From: Salinimicrobium gaetbulicola
Lineage (GTDB): Bacteria; Bacteroidota; Bacteroidia; Flavobacteriales; Flavobacteriaceae
Assembly: GCF_042676025.1 (NCBI RefSeq)
Contig: NZ_JBHTJP010000032.1
Span: forward strand, 1,302,001 to 1,366,000
DNA: 64,000 nt
Direction: 5' to 3'
Made by a program: the position numbers and the translations under genes. The notes below the pieces were generated by a model. The model did not search any database. It was not told the DNA's origin and saw nothing but the letters and a program-made list of their open reading frames with translations. Positions within the stretch are counted from its first letter, which is position 1. Each line of letters begins with the position of its first letter. Below are positions 40,649 to 48,737 of the stretch, one piece after another.

Positions 40649-41764
40649 TTATCGGGCGGTGAATTGTGCAGGCTTGATCTGGTTCCAAACTTTGATCTTA
40701 TCATCCTTGGAAATGCCTTTTTTGACCTCTACAAAAATTCCGTCGCTAATTCCCAATTCAAGATCCTGGCGCTTGAATTCCTGTTCGCCGGTCATGATCT
40801 CCACATAAGGTTGCTGGGTCTTTGGATCAAATTGCACCAGGGCTTCTTTAATAGCCAGTACATCATCTGCTCTGTCAAGGATGATCGAGGCATTGGCACT
40901 TAAACCCGCTCTAATGAACGTAGTATCTGCTTTATTCAAAGTTCCTTTGATATTGAACTGGATGGCGCCATTCTCCTCTACTCCTTTTGGCGCGATATAA
41001 TCAAGGACCGCGTCAAAAGTCTTATTTTCAATAGCTCCTACCGTCACTTCTAACGGAAGGTCTTCTCTGATCTTACCAACTTCACTTTCATCTACCTTTC
41101 CTTCAAAGATCATCTCATTAACATCGGCCAGTACAGCCAAAGTTGTTCCGTCGTTGAAATTATTACTTTCAATGACCTGGTTCCCCACTTTCACAGGAAC
41201 GTCTAAAACCATCCCTTCTACCGTCGAACGGATAAGAGTATTGGCGGCACTTCCCAGTCCGCTGGTAGTTCCGGTTTTTACGATATCGTAGTTTTGAACC
41301 GCAGACCTATAGTTCTGTTCAGCTTGCTTGAAGCCGGCGTCGACATTTTCGAATTCATTGGCAGAGATCACTCCCTTCTCAAAAAGGGCTTTTTGACGCT
41401 CATATGTTTTTCTTTGGGCCTCCAGGTCGATCTTTGCAGTGGCCACCGCGTTCTTCGCGCTTTGCAAAGCCGATACGTTCGGGATTACCCTGATCTTTGC
41501 GATCAGGTCACCGGCTTTCACACGTTCCCCCGCTTCAATATAGATCTCATCAATGATTCCTGAAATATTCGGCTTAATCAACACTTCTTCTTTAGGAACA
41601 ATATTTCCCGTGGCTACCGTCTTTTTTACGATCGTTTGTATAGAAGCCTGTTCAGTTTCATAAATCGTAGGATCTTCCTGATTCTTTTGGTAGAGATAAT
41701 AAAGGGCATATACAAAACTGATGCAGATGACAATTATAATTCCGATGGTTGCAACTCTTTTCAT
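40649..41764 (-). CDS. HlyD-type periplasmic adaptor of an ABC exporter (first adaptor)
   Basis: This 371-residue membrane-fusion protein has a transmembrane helix at about 7-27 and lipoyl-like half motifs (VATGNIVPKEEVLIKPNISGIIDE; RSTVEGMVLDVPVKVGNQV) flanking a helical hairpin (about 105-165), then beta-barrel and membrane-proximal domains. It resembles MacA-type adaptors. It follows the second permease gene after 30 bases and precedes TolC. Together with the 425-residue adaptor it may form mixed or alternative adaptor rings on the same permease (inference). Confidence 0.9.
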   Translation of the reverse strand: MKRVATIGIIIVICISFVYALYYLYQKNQEDPTIYETEQASIQTIVKKTVATGNIVPKEEVLIKPNISGIIDEIYIEAGERVKAGDLIAKIRVIPNVSALQSAKNAVATAKIDLEAQRKTYERQKALFEKGVISANEFENVDAGFKQAEQNYRSAVQNYDIVKTGTTSGLGSAANTLIRSTVEGMVLDVPVKVGNQVIESNNFNDGTTLAVLADVNEMIFEGKVDESEVGKIREDLPLEVTVGAIENKTFDAVLDYIAPKGVEENGAIQFNIKGTLNKADTTFIRAGLSANASIILDRADDVLAIKEALVQFDPKTQQPYVEIMTGEQEFKRQDLELGISDGIFVEVKKGISKDDKIKVWNQIKPAQFTAR

Positions 41765-41794
41765 TCTGTTAATTATTTGACTTAATATTTTTTT

Positions 41795-43060
41795 CTATTC
41801 TGTTCGCAGGGCATCTACGGGTTTTACTTTTATGGCATTTTGTGCCGGGATCAAGCCGGCTAGCAATCCTGAAACCACTAGAATGCCCAGTGCTGTCATT
41901 ACCACACCCAGGTCTACACTAGGATTGGCAAACATCATTTCTGAAGTATCCATGTCTTTCATTATAAAGTTTATCAAGGCGATCACTCCGGTGGCAAATA
42001 CTATCCCTGCCATTCCTGAAATAATGGTCAGGAAGATGGACTCGGTGAGAATTTGCCCCCTAATGCTCCAGGGAGTGGCTCCCAAGGCGCGCCGAATTCC
42101 AATTTCGTTGGTGCGTTCCTTTACCACGATCAACATGATATTACTGATCCCGATTATTCCGGAAAGCAACACGAGAATTCCTACGAAATAAGCCACCCCT
42201 TTCAGGGCCACGAAAAGTCCGTTTATCTTGCTGAATTCCTGGTACAGGTCAAAGTTCCCGACTGCCCTGTCATCTTCGGGATGAATGGAATGCCTTGATT
42301 TGACAATATCGAAGATCTGATCTTTGAGTTCGGTAATAGAGGATCCATCTTTTGCGGTGATGGCCATCCATCCCACATCCTTACCCCGGTTGAAAGCCTG
42401 TGAAAAAGCCGTAAAAGGAACAAAGATCTGTTTTTGAGCTTCCTCCCGGTTTCCATTGTTATTGCCTTTCTTTTTATAGGTCCCGATCACCATGAAGTTC
42501 ACCCCGCTTATTTTAAGATAGGATCCAATTACTTCTTCTCCCGGCTCGTACATTTCAGTTTTTACGGCTTCGCCGATCACAGCCACTTTTCGGTTATTAT
42601 TGATATCAGCGTAATTGACGAACCTTCCGGAGGTAATATCCATAGGCTCCTGCTGAATGATTTCGGGATAATCCCCATACACGTTGTACGCCCCGGTATT
42701 TAAACCTCTGATCACATTATTGGTACCGCCGAAACCTCCCAGCTGATTACGGGGAGAAACAAATCTTAGATCTGGAACGGCGTCTTTGATCGCGGCCACA
42801 TCGTCTACCTTAAAACTGTAACGTCTTCCCTTGGGTAGTCCCTTATAAGGTTTTGAGACGGGCTGGGTCCACATGAACATGGAGTTCGTGGCCATCCCGC
42901 CAAATCCTTGCTTTACACCATTTTCAAGCCCTTTACCGGCCGCCAACAGGATCACCAGGATAAAGATCCCCCATAACACGCCAAAAGCCGTCAGGGTTGT
43001 CCTGAACCAGTTGGAGCTCAAGGCTTCTATTATTTCGTTCCAATTATCTCTGCTGAACAT
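41795..43060 (-). CDS. MacB-type ABC transporter permease (second of a pair)
   Basis: This 421-residue permease has one N-terminal transmembrane helix (about 21-41), a large periplasmic MacB core domain (about 45-265) and three C-terminal helices (FtsX-like domain, with NEIGIRRALGATPWSI between them). It lacks an ATPase domain, unlike E. coli MacB. It is 37% or so identical by eye in motif regions to the permease encoded just upstream (an estimate, not a calculation), and the two likely pair as a heterodimer with the shared ATPase. The genes are separated by one base. Confidence 0.92.
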   Translation of the reverse strand: MFSRDNWNEIIEALSSNWFRTTLTAFGVLWGIFILVILLAAGKGLENGVKQGFGGMATNSMFMWTQPVSKPYKGLPKGRRYSFKVDDVAAIKDAVPDLRFVSPRNQLGGFGGTNNVIRGLNTGAYNVYGDYPEIIQQEPMDITSGRFVNYADINNNRKVAVIGEAVKTEMYEPGEEVIGSYLKISGVNFMVIGTYKKKGNNNGNREEAQKQIFVPFTAFSQAFNRGKDVGWMAITAKDGSSITELKDQIFDIVKSRHSIHPEDDRAVGNFDLYQEFSKINGLFVALKGVAYFVGILVLLSGIIGISNIMLIVVKERTNEIGIRRALGATPWSIRGQILTESIFLTIISGMAGIVFATGVIALINFIMKDMDTSEMMFANPSVDLGVVMTALGILVVSGLLAGLIPAQNAIKVKPVDALRTE

Positions 43061-43061
43061 C

Positions 43062-44306
43062 TTATTCGTCTCTTAGTGCTACAATAGGTTTGATCCTTGC
43101 TGCCCGCCAGGCAGGAAAGAATCCGGCAATGGCTCCGGCAATGATCAAAATAAAAACAGTACTTACCGCAACCGTAAAGTTCACAGAAGGATTCGCGATA
43201 TATTGAGTCTCTATCATGGGGCCTACGAACTCTAATAGGGCCAGACTGCCTATTAATCCCACAAAGCCGGCAATGGCGGTCACAAAAATTGATTCATGTA
43301 AAACCATAACCACTATAGAGAGTGGCTCTGCACCCAGGGCTTTTCTAATACCAATTTCACGGGTTCGCTCCTTAACGATGATGAGCATGATATTGCTGAC
43401 CCCAACAATTCCCGCGATAATGGTACAAATACCAACTCCCCAAAAGAAGAATTTTATCATGTCCATCAGGTCGTAGAAACGCTTCGCATTTTCAAGGCTG
43501 TTATTAATGTTGATAGCCCGGGTGTCTTCCGGGGCTACCGTATGTTGTTCTTTCAGGAATTGTTCAAGCTCTGCGGAAAACTGATTGGACGCCGCTAATG
43601 CTTTTTCAAAACTCTCCTCCTTCTGAAGGGTGAAAGCCATATTATTGATATTGTTGACACCGTTGAAGACCCTTTGCGCTGTCGTTATAGGCAAGAACAC
43701 CCTTGATTCTTCCCTCTCTCCCCCTGGATCTGTATATACACCAACTACTTTGAAATTGATGTTGGAGATCTGTATGTATTTTCCAATTGCATCGGTCTCC
43801 TTAAAAAGATCCATTTTAGCCTTATTACCTAAAACCACGACCTTTTCATAATGTTTAAGGTCATTGGAATTGATAAAGCGGCCGGCGATCATATCACTGT
43901 TCTCAAGGAACTGGTAATCTGGATAGACACCTTCGACCCTGTAACTGCCTGATTCTTTTTTGTAATTCACCACTCCATTCCAGATGCGGTAGACGGAAGA
44001 TTTGAACTCCAGGTCATCCTCATACTTTTGAGCGGTGAAATTGAAGTCCTCATTTTTCATTTGAATTCTGCGTCCCGGATTTAACCCTTTATATTCCACC
44101 GAAGTCACTCCCGACCATATATATAAAATATTGGCCGCGTCCTGTTCGAACTCCTGGGAAATACCATTTCGCATTCCCTCTCCGATCCCCAACAGGATCA
44201 CAAGAATGAAGATCCCGGACGCCACAGAGAGTCCGGTAAGGAACGTACGTAATTTGTTCTTACTAATGGTTTCGAAGATCTCCTCCCAACGTTCCAGATC
44301 AAACAT
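43062..44306 (-). CDS. MacB-type ABC transporter permease (first of a pair)
   Basis: This 414-residue permease has the same layout as its downstream neighbour: an N-terminal helix (about 21-41), a periplasmic core domain, and three C-terminal helices with the signature TREIGIRKALGAEPLSI. MacB-type permeases drive export by movements of the periplasmic domain (mechanotransmission) rather than passage through the membrane. The start overlaps the end of the ATPase gene by 8 bases, indicating coupled translation. Confidence 0.92.
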   Translation of the reverse strand: MFDLERWEEIFETISKNKLRTFLTGLSVASGIFILVILLGIGEGMRNGISQEFEQDAANILYIWSGVTSVEYKGLNPGRRIQMKNEDFNFTAQKYEDDLEFKSSVYRIWNGVVNYKKESGSYRVEGVYPDYQFLENSDMIAGRFINSNDLKHYEKVVVLGNKAKMDLFKETDAIGKYIQISNINFKVVGVYTDPGGEREESRVFLPITTAQRVFNGVNNINNMAFTLQKEESFEKALAASNQFSAELEQFLKEQHTVAPEDTRAININNSLENAKRFYDLMDMIKFFFWGVGICTIIAGIVGVSNIMLIIVKERTREIGIRKALGAEPLSIVVMVLHESIFVTAIAGFVGLIGSLALLEFVGPMIETQYIANPSVNFTVAVSTVFILIIAGAIAGFFPAWRAARIKPIVALRDE

Positions 44307-45000
44307 TTTGCGCAGCTTTTACCTGGTTTACTATGGTATCATCTATGATCACACCGTCTTTGAGGTTAACGATGCGTTTGGTCATTTGGGCAATATCATG
44401 CTCATGGGTCACCACAAGGATGGTTCTTCCTTCCTCATTTATGGCCTGAATAAGTTCCATCACCTCATAAGAAGTTTTGGTATCCAGGGCTCCGGTAGGC
44501 TCATCTGCAAGTAACACTTTTGGATCGCTGGCAAGGGCGCGGGCGATAGCCACACGTTGTTTCTGCCCTCCGGAAAGTTCATTTGGATGATGGCTGGCCC
44601 AGTCTGCAAGCCCCACTTTCTCCAGGTAGCTCATGGCCCTGTCAATGCGCTCTCTTCTTTTTATCCCTTGATAATATAGCGGGAGCGCAACATTGTCAAG
44701 AGCAGTTTTATAGGAAATTAAGTTAAAGGACTGAAAAATGAAACCGAGGAATTTATTTCGGTAGCGAGCGGCTACCGTTTCATTCAGATCTTTTATAGGA
44801 ACTCCGTCAAGAGTATAGGAGCCTTCATCGGCTTCATCCAACATTCCGAGGATATTCAACAGGGTGGATTTCCCTGAGCCCGATGATCCCATAATGGATA
44901 CCAGTTCTCCTTCGGCTACATTGAAGTTAATCCCTTTAAGCACATGAAGCGAAGTGCTCCCTGTTTTATAGGACTTGTGTAAATCTTTGATCTCTATCAT
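44299..45000 (-). CDS. ABC transporter ATP-binding protein (MacB/LolD type)
   Basis: This 233-residue ATPase has Walker A GSSGSGKST, the signature LSGGQKQRVAIARAL, Walker B VLLADEPTGALD and the switch His in VVTHEHD. The LolD/MacB-type opening (MIEIKDLHKSYKTGSTSLHVLKGI) fits partner permeases of the FtsX class. It is the first gene of the six-gene exporter unit (ATPase, permease, permease, adaptor, TolC, adaptor), followed by tsaB. A close TAnnTTTG box was not found upstream, though TAAGGTTTG lies about 30 bases before the start. Confidence 0.94.
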   Translation of the reverse strand: MIEIKDLHKSYKTGSTSLHVLKGINFNVAEGELVSIMGSSGSGKSTLLNILGMLDEADEGSYTLDGVPIKDLNETVAARYRNKFLGFIFQSFNLISYKTALDNVALPLYYQGIKRRERIDRAMSYLEKVGLADWASHHPNELSGGQKQRVAIARALASDPKVLLADEPTGALDTKTSYEVMELIQAINEEGRTILVVTHEHDIAQMTKRIVNLKDGVIIDDTIVNQVKAAQNV

Positions 45001-45102
45001 AATCCGGAAAATCTAAAATTGGGCTCAAACCTTACCCATTAGACTATCCAAATCACAAAATGTTACATTATTTCTATTTTAAAGAAAAGAAAGTCAAGCA
45101 AT

Positions 45103-45345
45103 CTAGAGATCCGCGGAATTTTTCCCGGCTTTGCTATTCTTCCTGGAGCGCCAGATGAAGTAAGCAACCCCACCCATCAGGAGGTAAGGAAAGATCATTA
45201 GATACATGATCCCGTCGTTGATACCTTCGGCAGCAGATTGTGAAGCCTCACTCTCCAGTACAGCCCGGCACATGGCACATTGCGCCGTAGCATCAAAAGA
45301 CACTACAACCAAAGCTATTATCGTGAATAAGATCCTGTACTTCAT
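45103..45345 (-). CDS. Small secreted membrane protein with CxxC motif, cytochrome oxidase cluster
   Basis: The ATG at 45345 is chosen because a signal peptide (ILFTIIALVVVSFDATAQ) begins there; upstream in-frame starts overlap DUF420. The 80-residue protein has CAMC (Cys23, Cys26) directly at the mature N terminus, then one transmembrane helix (about 48-66) and a basic tail. Mature start at a CxxC facing the periplasm suggests metal or haem handling, or thiol chemistry. It is the last gene behind SCO and DUF420, so a role in cytochrome oxidase maturation is plausible, but no function is known to me. Confidence 0.7.
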   Translation of the reverse strand: MKYRILFTIIALVVVSFDATAQCAMCRAVLESEASQSAAEGINDGIMYLMIFPYLLMGGVAYFIWRSRKNSKAGKNSADL

Positions 45346-45353
45346 AACTGTAA

Positions 45354-45887
45354 TTAATAATAAGGCGCCATGAAAATATACACCAAAACTCCCGTAAAAG
45401 CAACATAGAGCCACACAGGAAAAGTATATCTCGCAATTTTTCTATGTTTCTCAACTTCACCGGTCAGGCCTCTGTACATGGTGAACAACACCAGGGGAAC
45501 AATGATAGCCGAAAGTATAATATGAGTGATCAACACGAAAAAGTAAACATATCTAAGTACTCCTTCCCCACCATAAGGAACCGGATCATTACTGATCTTG
45601 GAGATCACGTAACTCACCAGGAACACCGCAGAAAGAAAAAAAGCGGTGATCATGAAATTTCTGTGCAATTTAATAGCACCAGCCTTCATGGCATAAAATC
45701 CCGCAATTAGTAAAATGGCGGTACAAAAATTAAGAACAGCATGAAAAAATGGAAAACTTCCCAATTCCAACCCCATGAAGTCATACCGCTCCGGCAGGTA
45801 CATTAAGACCAATACCAAAGCCGGCACTAATACTGAAATTCCAATAATAGTGGGTACTACTACTCGATCGCTAGTCTTTAGCTCCAT
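45354..45887 (-). CDS. DUF420 membrane protein, probable cytochrome oxidase assembly factor
   Basis: This 177-residue protein has about five transmembrane helices and conserved membrane-edge histidines (FFHAVLNF, KLHRNFM, FVLITHIILSA, EKHRKIARYTFPVWLY), the DUF420/CtaM pattern. In Gram-positive bacteria CtaM helps assemble haem-copper oxidases. The start overlaps the SCO stop by 17 bases, and the small CxxC gene follows after 8 bases. Cluster and family agree on an oxidase-biogenesis role. Confidence 0.8.
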   Translation of the reverse strand: MELKTSDRVVVPTIIGISVLVPALVLVLMYLPERYDFMGLELGSFPFFHAVLNFCTAILLIAGFYAMKAGAIKLHRNFMITAFFLSAVFLVSYVISKISNDPVPYGGEGVLRYVYFFVLITHIILSAIIVPLVLFTMYRGLTGEVEKHRKIARYTFPVWLYVAFTGVLVYIFMAPYY

Positions 45888-46617
45888 TTTTCAAAAGATT
45901 GATTATATCCTGTTCTAAAATATCAATTTGAGGCTCCTCTTCCCCAACTCCTACTTGCTTTCCTCTTTCTACGGAACCCCTGTAATAAATGATCGGGTTA
46001 CCGAATTTATCTTCCCTGGAACGAATAAATCCTTCCTGATCTATTAGAGCGAAATACCCGGAATGAGCGAAACCTCCTTCTGCTTCAGGATCTTCCCCGG
46101 CATAAATATTAAAACCGGAATTGGCAAGATCGTAAATTTCCTCGCGATCTCCCGTTAAAAGATGCCAGTTTTGATGATCAATACCGTGCACTTCTGCATA
46201 TTGTTTAAGGACCTGAGGTGTATCATGAGTTGGATCAATACTAAAAGAAGCGATCCCAAAATCTTCATTGTTCTTAAACTTTTCCTGAACACCTACCAGG
46301 TTCTTATTCATGATAGGGCAAATGGTAGGACAGGTGGTAAAAAAGAATTCAGCCACAAAAACCTTTCCTTTATAATCTTCCTGGGTGATCGTATCACCAT
46401 CCTGATTCACAAAGCTGAAGTCAGGGATCCTTTTCTTTTCCCCGTTCATGATCACGTAGGCCAATTCCTTTTTAGAGGCTTCCCTTTCCTCTTTTGTGTC
46501 AGAGCGATTTGATTTAACCACTGCCTCCCCTTCTATCCGGTCAATGATCTCAGGGATCACAATAATTCCGAACACCAGGATCACTAATGAAATTCCTATG
46601 TATGAGTAATTCTTCAT
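45871..46617 (-). CDS. SCO1/SenC family copper chaperone
   Basis: This 248-residue protein has an N-terminal membrane anchor (about 5-25) and a periplasmic thioredoxin fold. The copper-binding CxxxC is Cys96/Cys100 (FTTCPTICPIM) and the distant ligand is His185 (GFAHSGYF). SCO proteins load the CuA site of cytochrome oxidase subunit II. The start overlaps the end of the Cys-free SCO-like gene by 4 bases (ATGA), and DUF420 overlaps its 3' end, so the three are strongly coupled. Confidence 0.93.
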   Translation of the reverse strand: MKNYSYIGISLVILVFGIIVIPEIIDRIEGEAVVKSNRSDTKEEREASKKELAYVIMNGEKKRIPDFSFVNQDGDTITQEDYKGKVFVAEFFFTTCPTICPIMNKNLVGVQEKFKNNEDFGIASFSIDPTHDTPQVLKQYAEVHGIDHQNWHLLTGDREEIYDLANSGFNIYAGEDPEAEGGFAHSGYFALIDQEGFIRSREDKFGNPIIYYRGSVERGKQVGVGEEEPQIDILEQDIINLLKNGAKD

Positions 46618-47258
46618 TTCTTTCTACTCTGGTTATATTTTTTAAGCTCCAGGCGGTACTCTGCCAGGATCACTTTTACATCGTCATTCATCTTGTTATT
46701 CAGGACGGCAATAGACCCCGTATCATACCCAAATAGTTTACCGGCACCTTCATCATCCTGCCTCCCTCTTAATTTCGCATCTTTATCTATTATAAAAACA
46801 TGAGGGGTTGAAAGATCTGAATCCAGTTCTAGGTTTGAATCAAGGCTGGAAAATAAGGTTTTGATCTCCTCTTCGGAAGCAGTTACGAATTTCCACTTTT
46901 TGAGGTCTGCAATGGTAGAAAGTTCTTGTTTAAGAACTTCAATTTCTTTTTCATTTCCTTCCGGAACAACCGAGATAAAATAGAAATCCTTGAACTCTGA
47001 ATAAGGCTCATATATCTTTTCCACCAAATGGTAGGCGTTAGTCTCGTAATCTACCGGATCCTTTCCGGGGAAACTTAGAATAGTGATATTACCTTCAAAG
47101 GCAGGCGTGTTTCCGTCAAGAGAACGGAATCCGTCAAGAGAAGCGACTTCGGCATCCAGAATAGGAAGCCTGGCAAAATTATTGACCCCAGACGCAAAGA
47201 AAAGATAAGCAACCAGCGGGAGGGCAAAAAGGACAATAATGACAAAGAATTTCTTCAT
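46614..47258 (-). CDS. Cysteine-free SCO/thioredoxin-fold membrane-anchored protein
   Basis: From the ATG at 47258 (MKKFFVIIVL) this is a 214-residue protein with an N-terminal membrane helix and a periplasmic domain. Its strand pattern (ITILSFPG, FYFISVVPEG, WKFVTASEEEIKTLF, PHVFIIDKDAKLRGR) parallels the SCO fold of the next gene. It contains no cysteine at all, so it cannot bind copper by CxxxC. It may be a partner of SCO or a pseudo-SCO. It is the first gene after the oxidase subunit IV terminator, with a candidate promoter box overlapping that terminator. Confidence 0.7.
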   Translation of the reverse strand: MKKFFVIIVLFALPLVAYLFFASGVNNFARLPILDAEVASLDGFRSLDGNTPAFEGNITILSFPGKDPVDYETNAYHLVEKIYEPYSEFKDFYFISVVPEGNEKEIEVLKQELSTIADLKKWKFVTASEEEIKTLFSSLDSNLELDSDLSTPHVFIIDKDAKLRGRQDDEGAGKLFGYDTGSIAVLNNKMNDDVKVILAEYRLELKKYNQSRKK

Positions 47259-47280
47259 TTCTCCGTAAATAAATAGAGCA

Positions 47281-47288
47281 CAAAAATA
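47281..47288 (-). promoter_or_regulatory. Candidate -7 box of the SCO-DUF420 operon
   Basis: The minus strand reads TATTTTTG in the T tail of the preceding terminator, 22 bases upstream of the ATG at 47258. No TTG lies at the preferred distance, so it is a weak call. Confidence 0.3.
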
Positions 47289-47315
47289 AAAAAAGGCGGT
47301 CTTAAAACCGCCTTT
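47282..47315 (-). terminator. Rho-independent terminator after cytochrome oxidase subunit IV
   Basis: AAAGGCGGT and ACCGCCTTT form a 9-bp perfect stem (loop of 6), followed on the minus strand by a run of T residues. It ends the oxidase structural genes before the assembly genes. Confidence 0.85.
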
Positions 47316-47332
47316 CAAATATCATTTAACGT

Positions 47333-47692
47333 TTAAAAGTCCCAGGCGACATGTCCTCTGTTCATCACCTCATGAACATAATCTCCTTCAGTAAGAAGGA
47401 TGAACACAAGATAAACGACCAGGAAGATCGCAGTCCATACTACAGACCTTCTAAGACCCTTGGTCTCGCCTTCCATATGCATGAAAGCCCAGGTAATGTA
47501 ATATGCTTTATAAACGGTAAGAATAATGAATATCCAGTTCAGCAATTTAAGGCTGATAAAATATGTATCTGTAAGGAAGGCCGGTTTAATAATACCTAAA
47601 ATAACTTCTACTAAAGTTACAATGGAAAGGATGATAAAAACAGTCCAGATCCTTTTTGTATTTGACTTGTGTAAGTGTGTATCGTGTGCCAT
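47333..47692 (-). CDS. Cytochrome c oxidase subunit IV-type protein
   Basis: This 119-residue membrane protein has three transmembrane helices (about 15-35, 45-66, 80-104) and the family pattern FIILTVYKAYYITWAFMHME between helix 2 and helix 3. It matches the prokaryotic cytochrome c oxidase subunit IV (CtaF/CyoD-like) group, small subunits that stabilise haem-copper oxidases. It follows the 326-residue subunit III gene after 18 bases and ends at a strong terminator. Confidence 0.87.
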   Translation of the reverse strand: MAHDTHLHKSNTKRIWTVFIILSIVTLVEVILGIIKPAFLTDTYFISLKLLNWIFIILTVYKAYYITWAFMHMEGETKGLRRSVVWTAIFLVVYLVFILLTEGDYVHEVMNRGHVAWDF

Positions 47693-47710
47693 GTCTTTTA
47701 AAACTCTTTA

Positions 47711-48691
47711 TTATACTAAATAGAAGAATGTGAATACAAATACCCACACCAAATCAACAAAGTGCCAGTATAACCCAACTTTTTCAACCATCTCATAACT
47801 TCCTCTTCTCTCATAAGTCCCTAACAGAACATTAAAGAAGATAATTATGTTGATCATCACCCCTGTAAATACGTGGAATCCGTGGAAACCAGTTATAAAG
47901 AAGAAGAAATCAGCAAAAAGAGGGTTACCGTACTCATTGTGGTGAAGGTTAGCTCCTTCAATAACACCCACGGCCTCATTTTGAAGTTTCGCCATTGACT
48001 CCTGACGGGTCAATACTACTTTTTCACCGGTTGCAGTAAGCTCCTGAGTTCTAACAAGCAAGTTTGGATTTGCTTCAAATCCTGCAAGTATATCACTCAC
48101 CTGGTACTTTGCAACTCCAGGTTCATCCACAAACCACAGTCCGTTAGATCTTTCGTGAAGCACTCTTTCTCTTGGCATAGCAGTAACGAAATCAGCGATC
48201 GCCACTCTCTCACCTTCTTTATTTACAACCTGAAGAATGTTACCCCCTTCAGTTTGAATAGCACCGTAAGTTCCTTTGATGAAGTTTTTCCACTCCCAGG
48301 CCTGAGACCCAAGGAAGATCAAACCACCAATGATGGTAAGCAACATGTAGAAGGTCACTTTAGCCTTTTTCATCTGGTGGCCGGCATCTACTGCCAATAC
48401 CATCGTTACAGAAGAAAAGATAAGGATAAAGGTCATTAAGGCCACATAATACATGGGAGCATCTACTCCATGCATGAACGGGAAGTGATTGAACACCTCA
48501 TCTGCAATTGGCCAAGAATTTGAAAATTTGTATCTCGCAAAACCATAAGACGCCAAAAAGCCAGAAAAGGTAAGAGCATCTGACAATATGAAGAACCACA
48601 TCATCATTTTACCATAACTCACCTTTAAGGGATCATTTCCACCGCCCCAGGTTTTTCCTTCAGTACCTGTTCTAGTAACAGTAGCTTCCAT
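47711..48691 (-). CDS. Cytochrome c oxidase subunit III with periplasm-side insertion
   Basis: From the ATG at 48691 (MEATVTRTG) the protein is 326 residues; an upstream extension would cross the promoter box. It has the subunit III helices (about 28-50, 78-102, 111-130, 258-285, 300-325) and the usual FFITGFHGFHVFTGV motif. Between the third and fourth helices lies an unusual soluble insertion of about 115 residues (140-255). Subunit III supports the proton-pumping core. A shorter subunit III gene lies just upstream. Confidence 0.88.
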   Translation of the reverse strand: MEATVTRTGTEGKTWGGGNDPLKVSYGKMMMWFFILSDALTFSGFLASYGFARYKFSNSWPIADEVFNHFPFMHGVDAPMYYVALMTFILIFSSVTMVLAVDAGHQMKKAKVTFYMLLTIIGGLIFLGSQAWEWKNFIKGTYGAIQTEGGNILQVVNKEGERVAIADFVTAMPRERVLHERSNGLWFVDEPGVAKYQVSDILAGFEANPNLLVRTQELTATGEKVVLTRQESMAKLQNEAVGVIEGANLHHNEYGNPLFADFFFFITGFHGFHVFTGVMINIIIFFNVLLGTYERRGSYEMVEKVGLYWHFVDLVWVFVFTFFYLV

Positions 48692-48719
48692 AGAAAGAAT
48701 TTGAAATTTAAGTATTCCG

Positions 48720-48727
48720 CAAAAATA
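48720..48727 (-). promoter_or_regulatory. Candidate -7 box upstream of the longer subunit III gene
   Basis: The minus strand reads TATTTTTG, 28 bases upstream of the ATG at 48691. The -33 position reads TTC. Confidence 0.35.
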
Positions 48728-48737
48728 CGGTTTTTTA

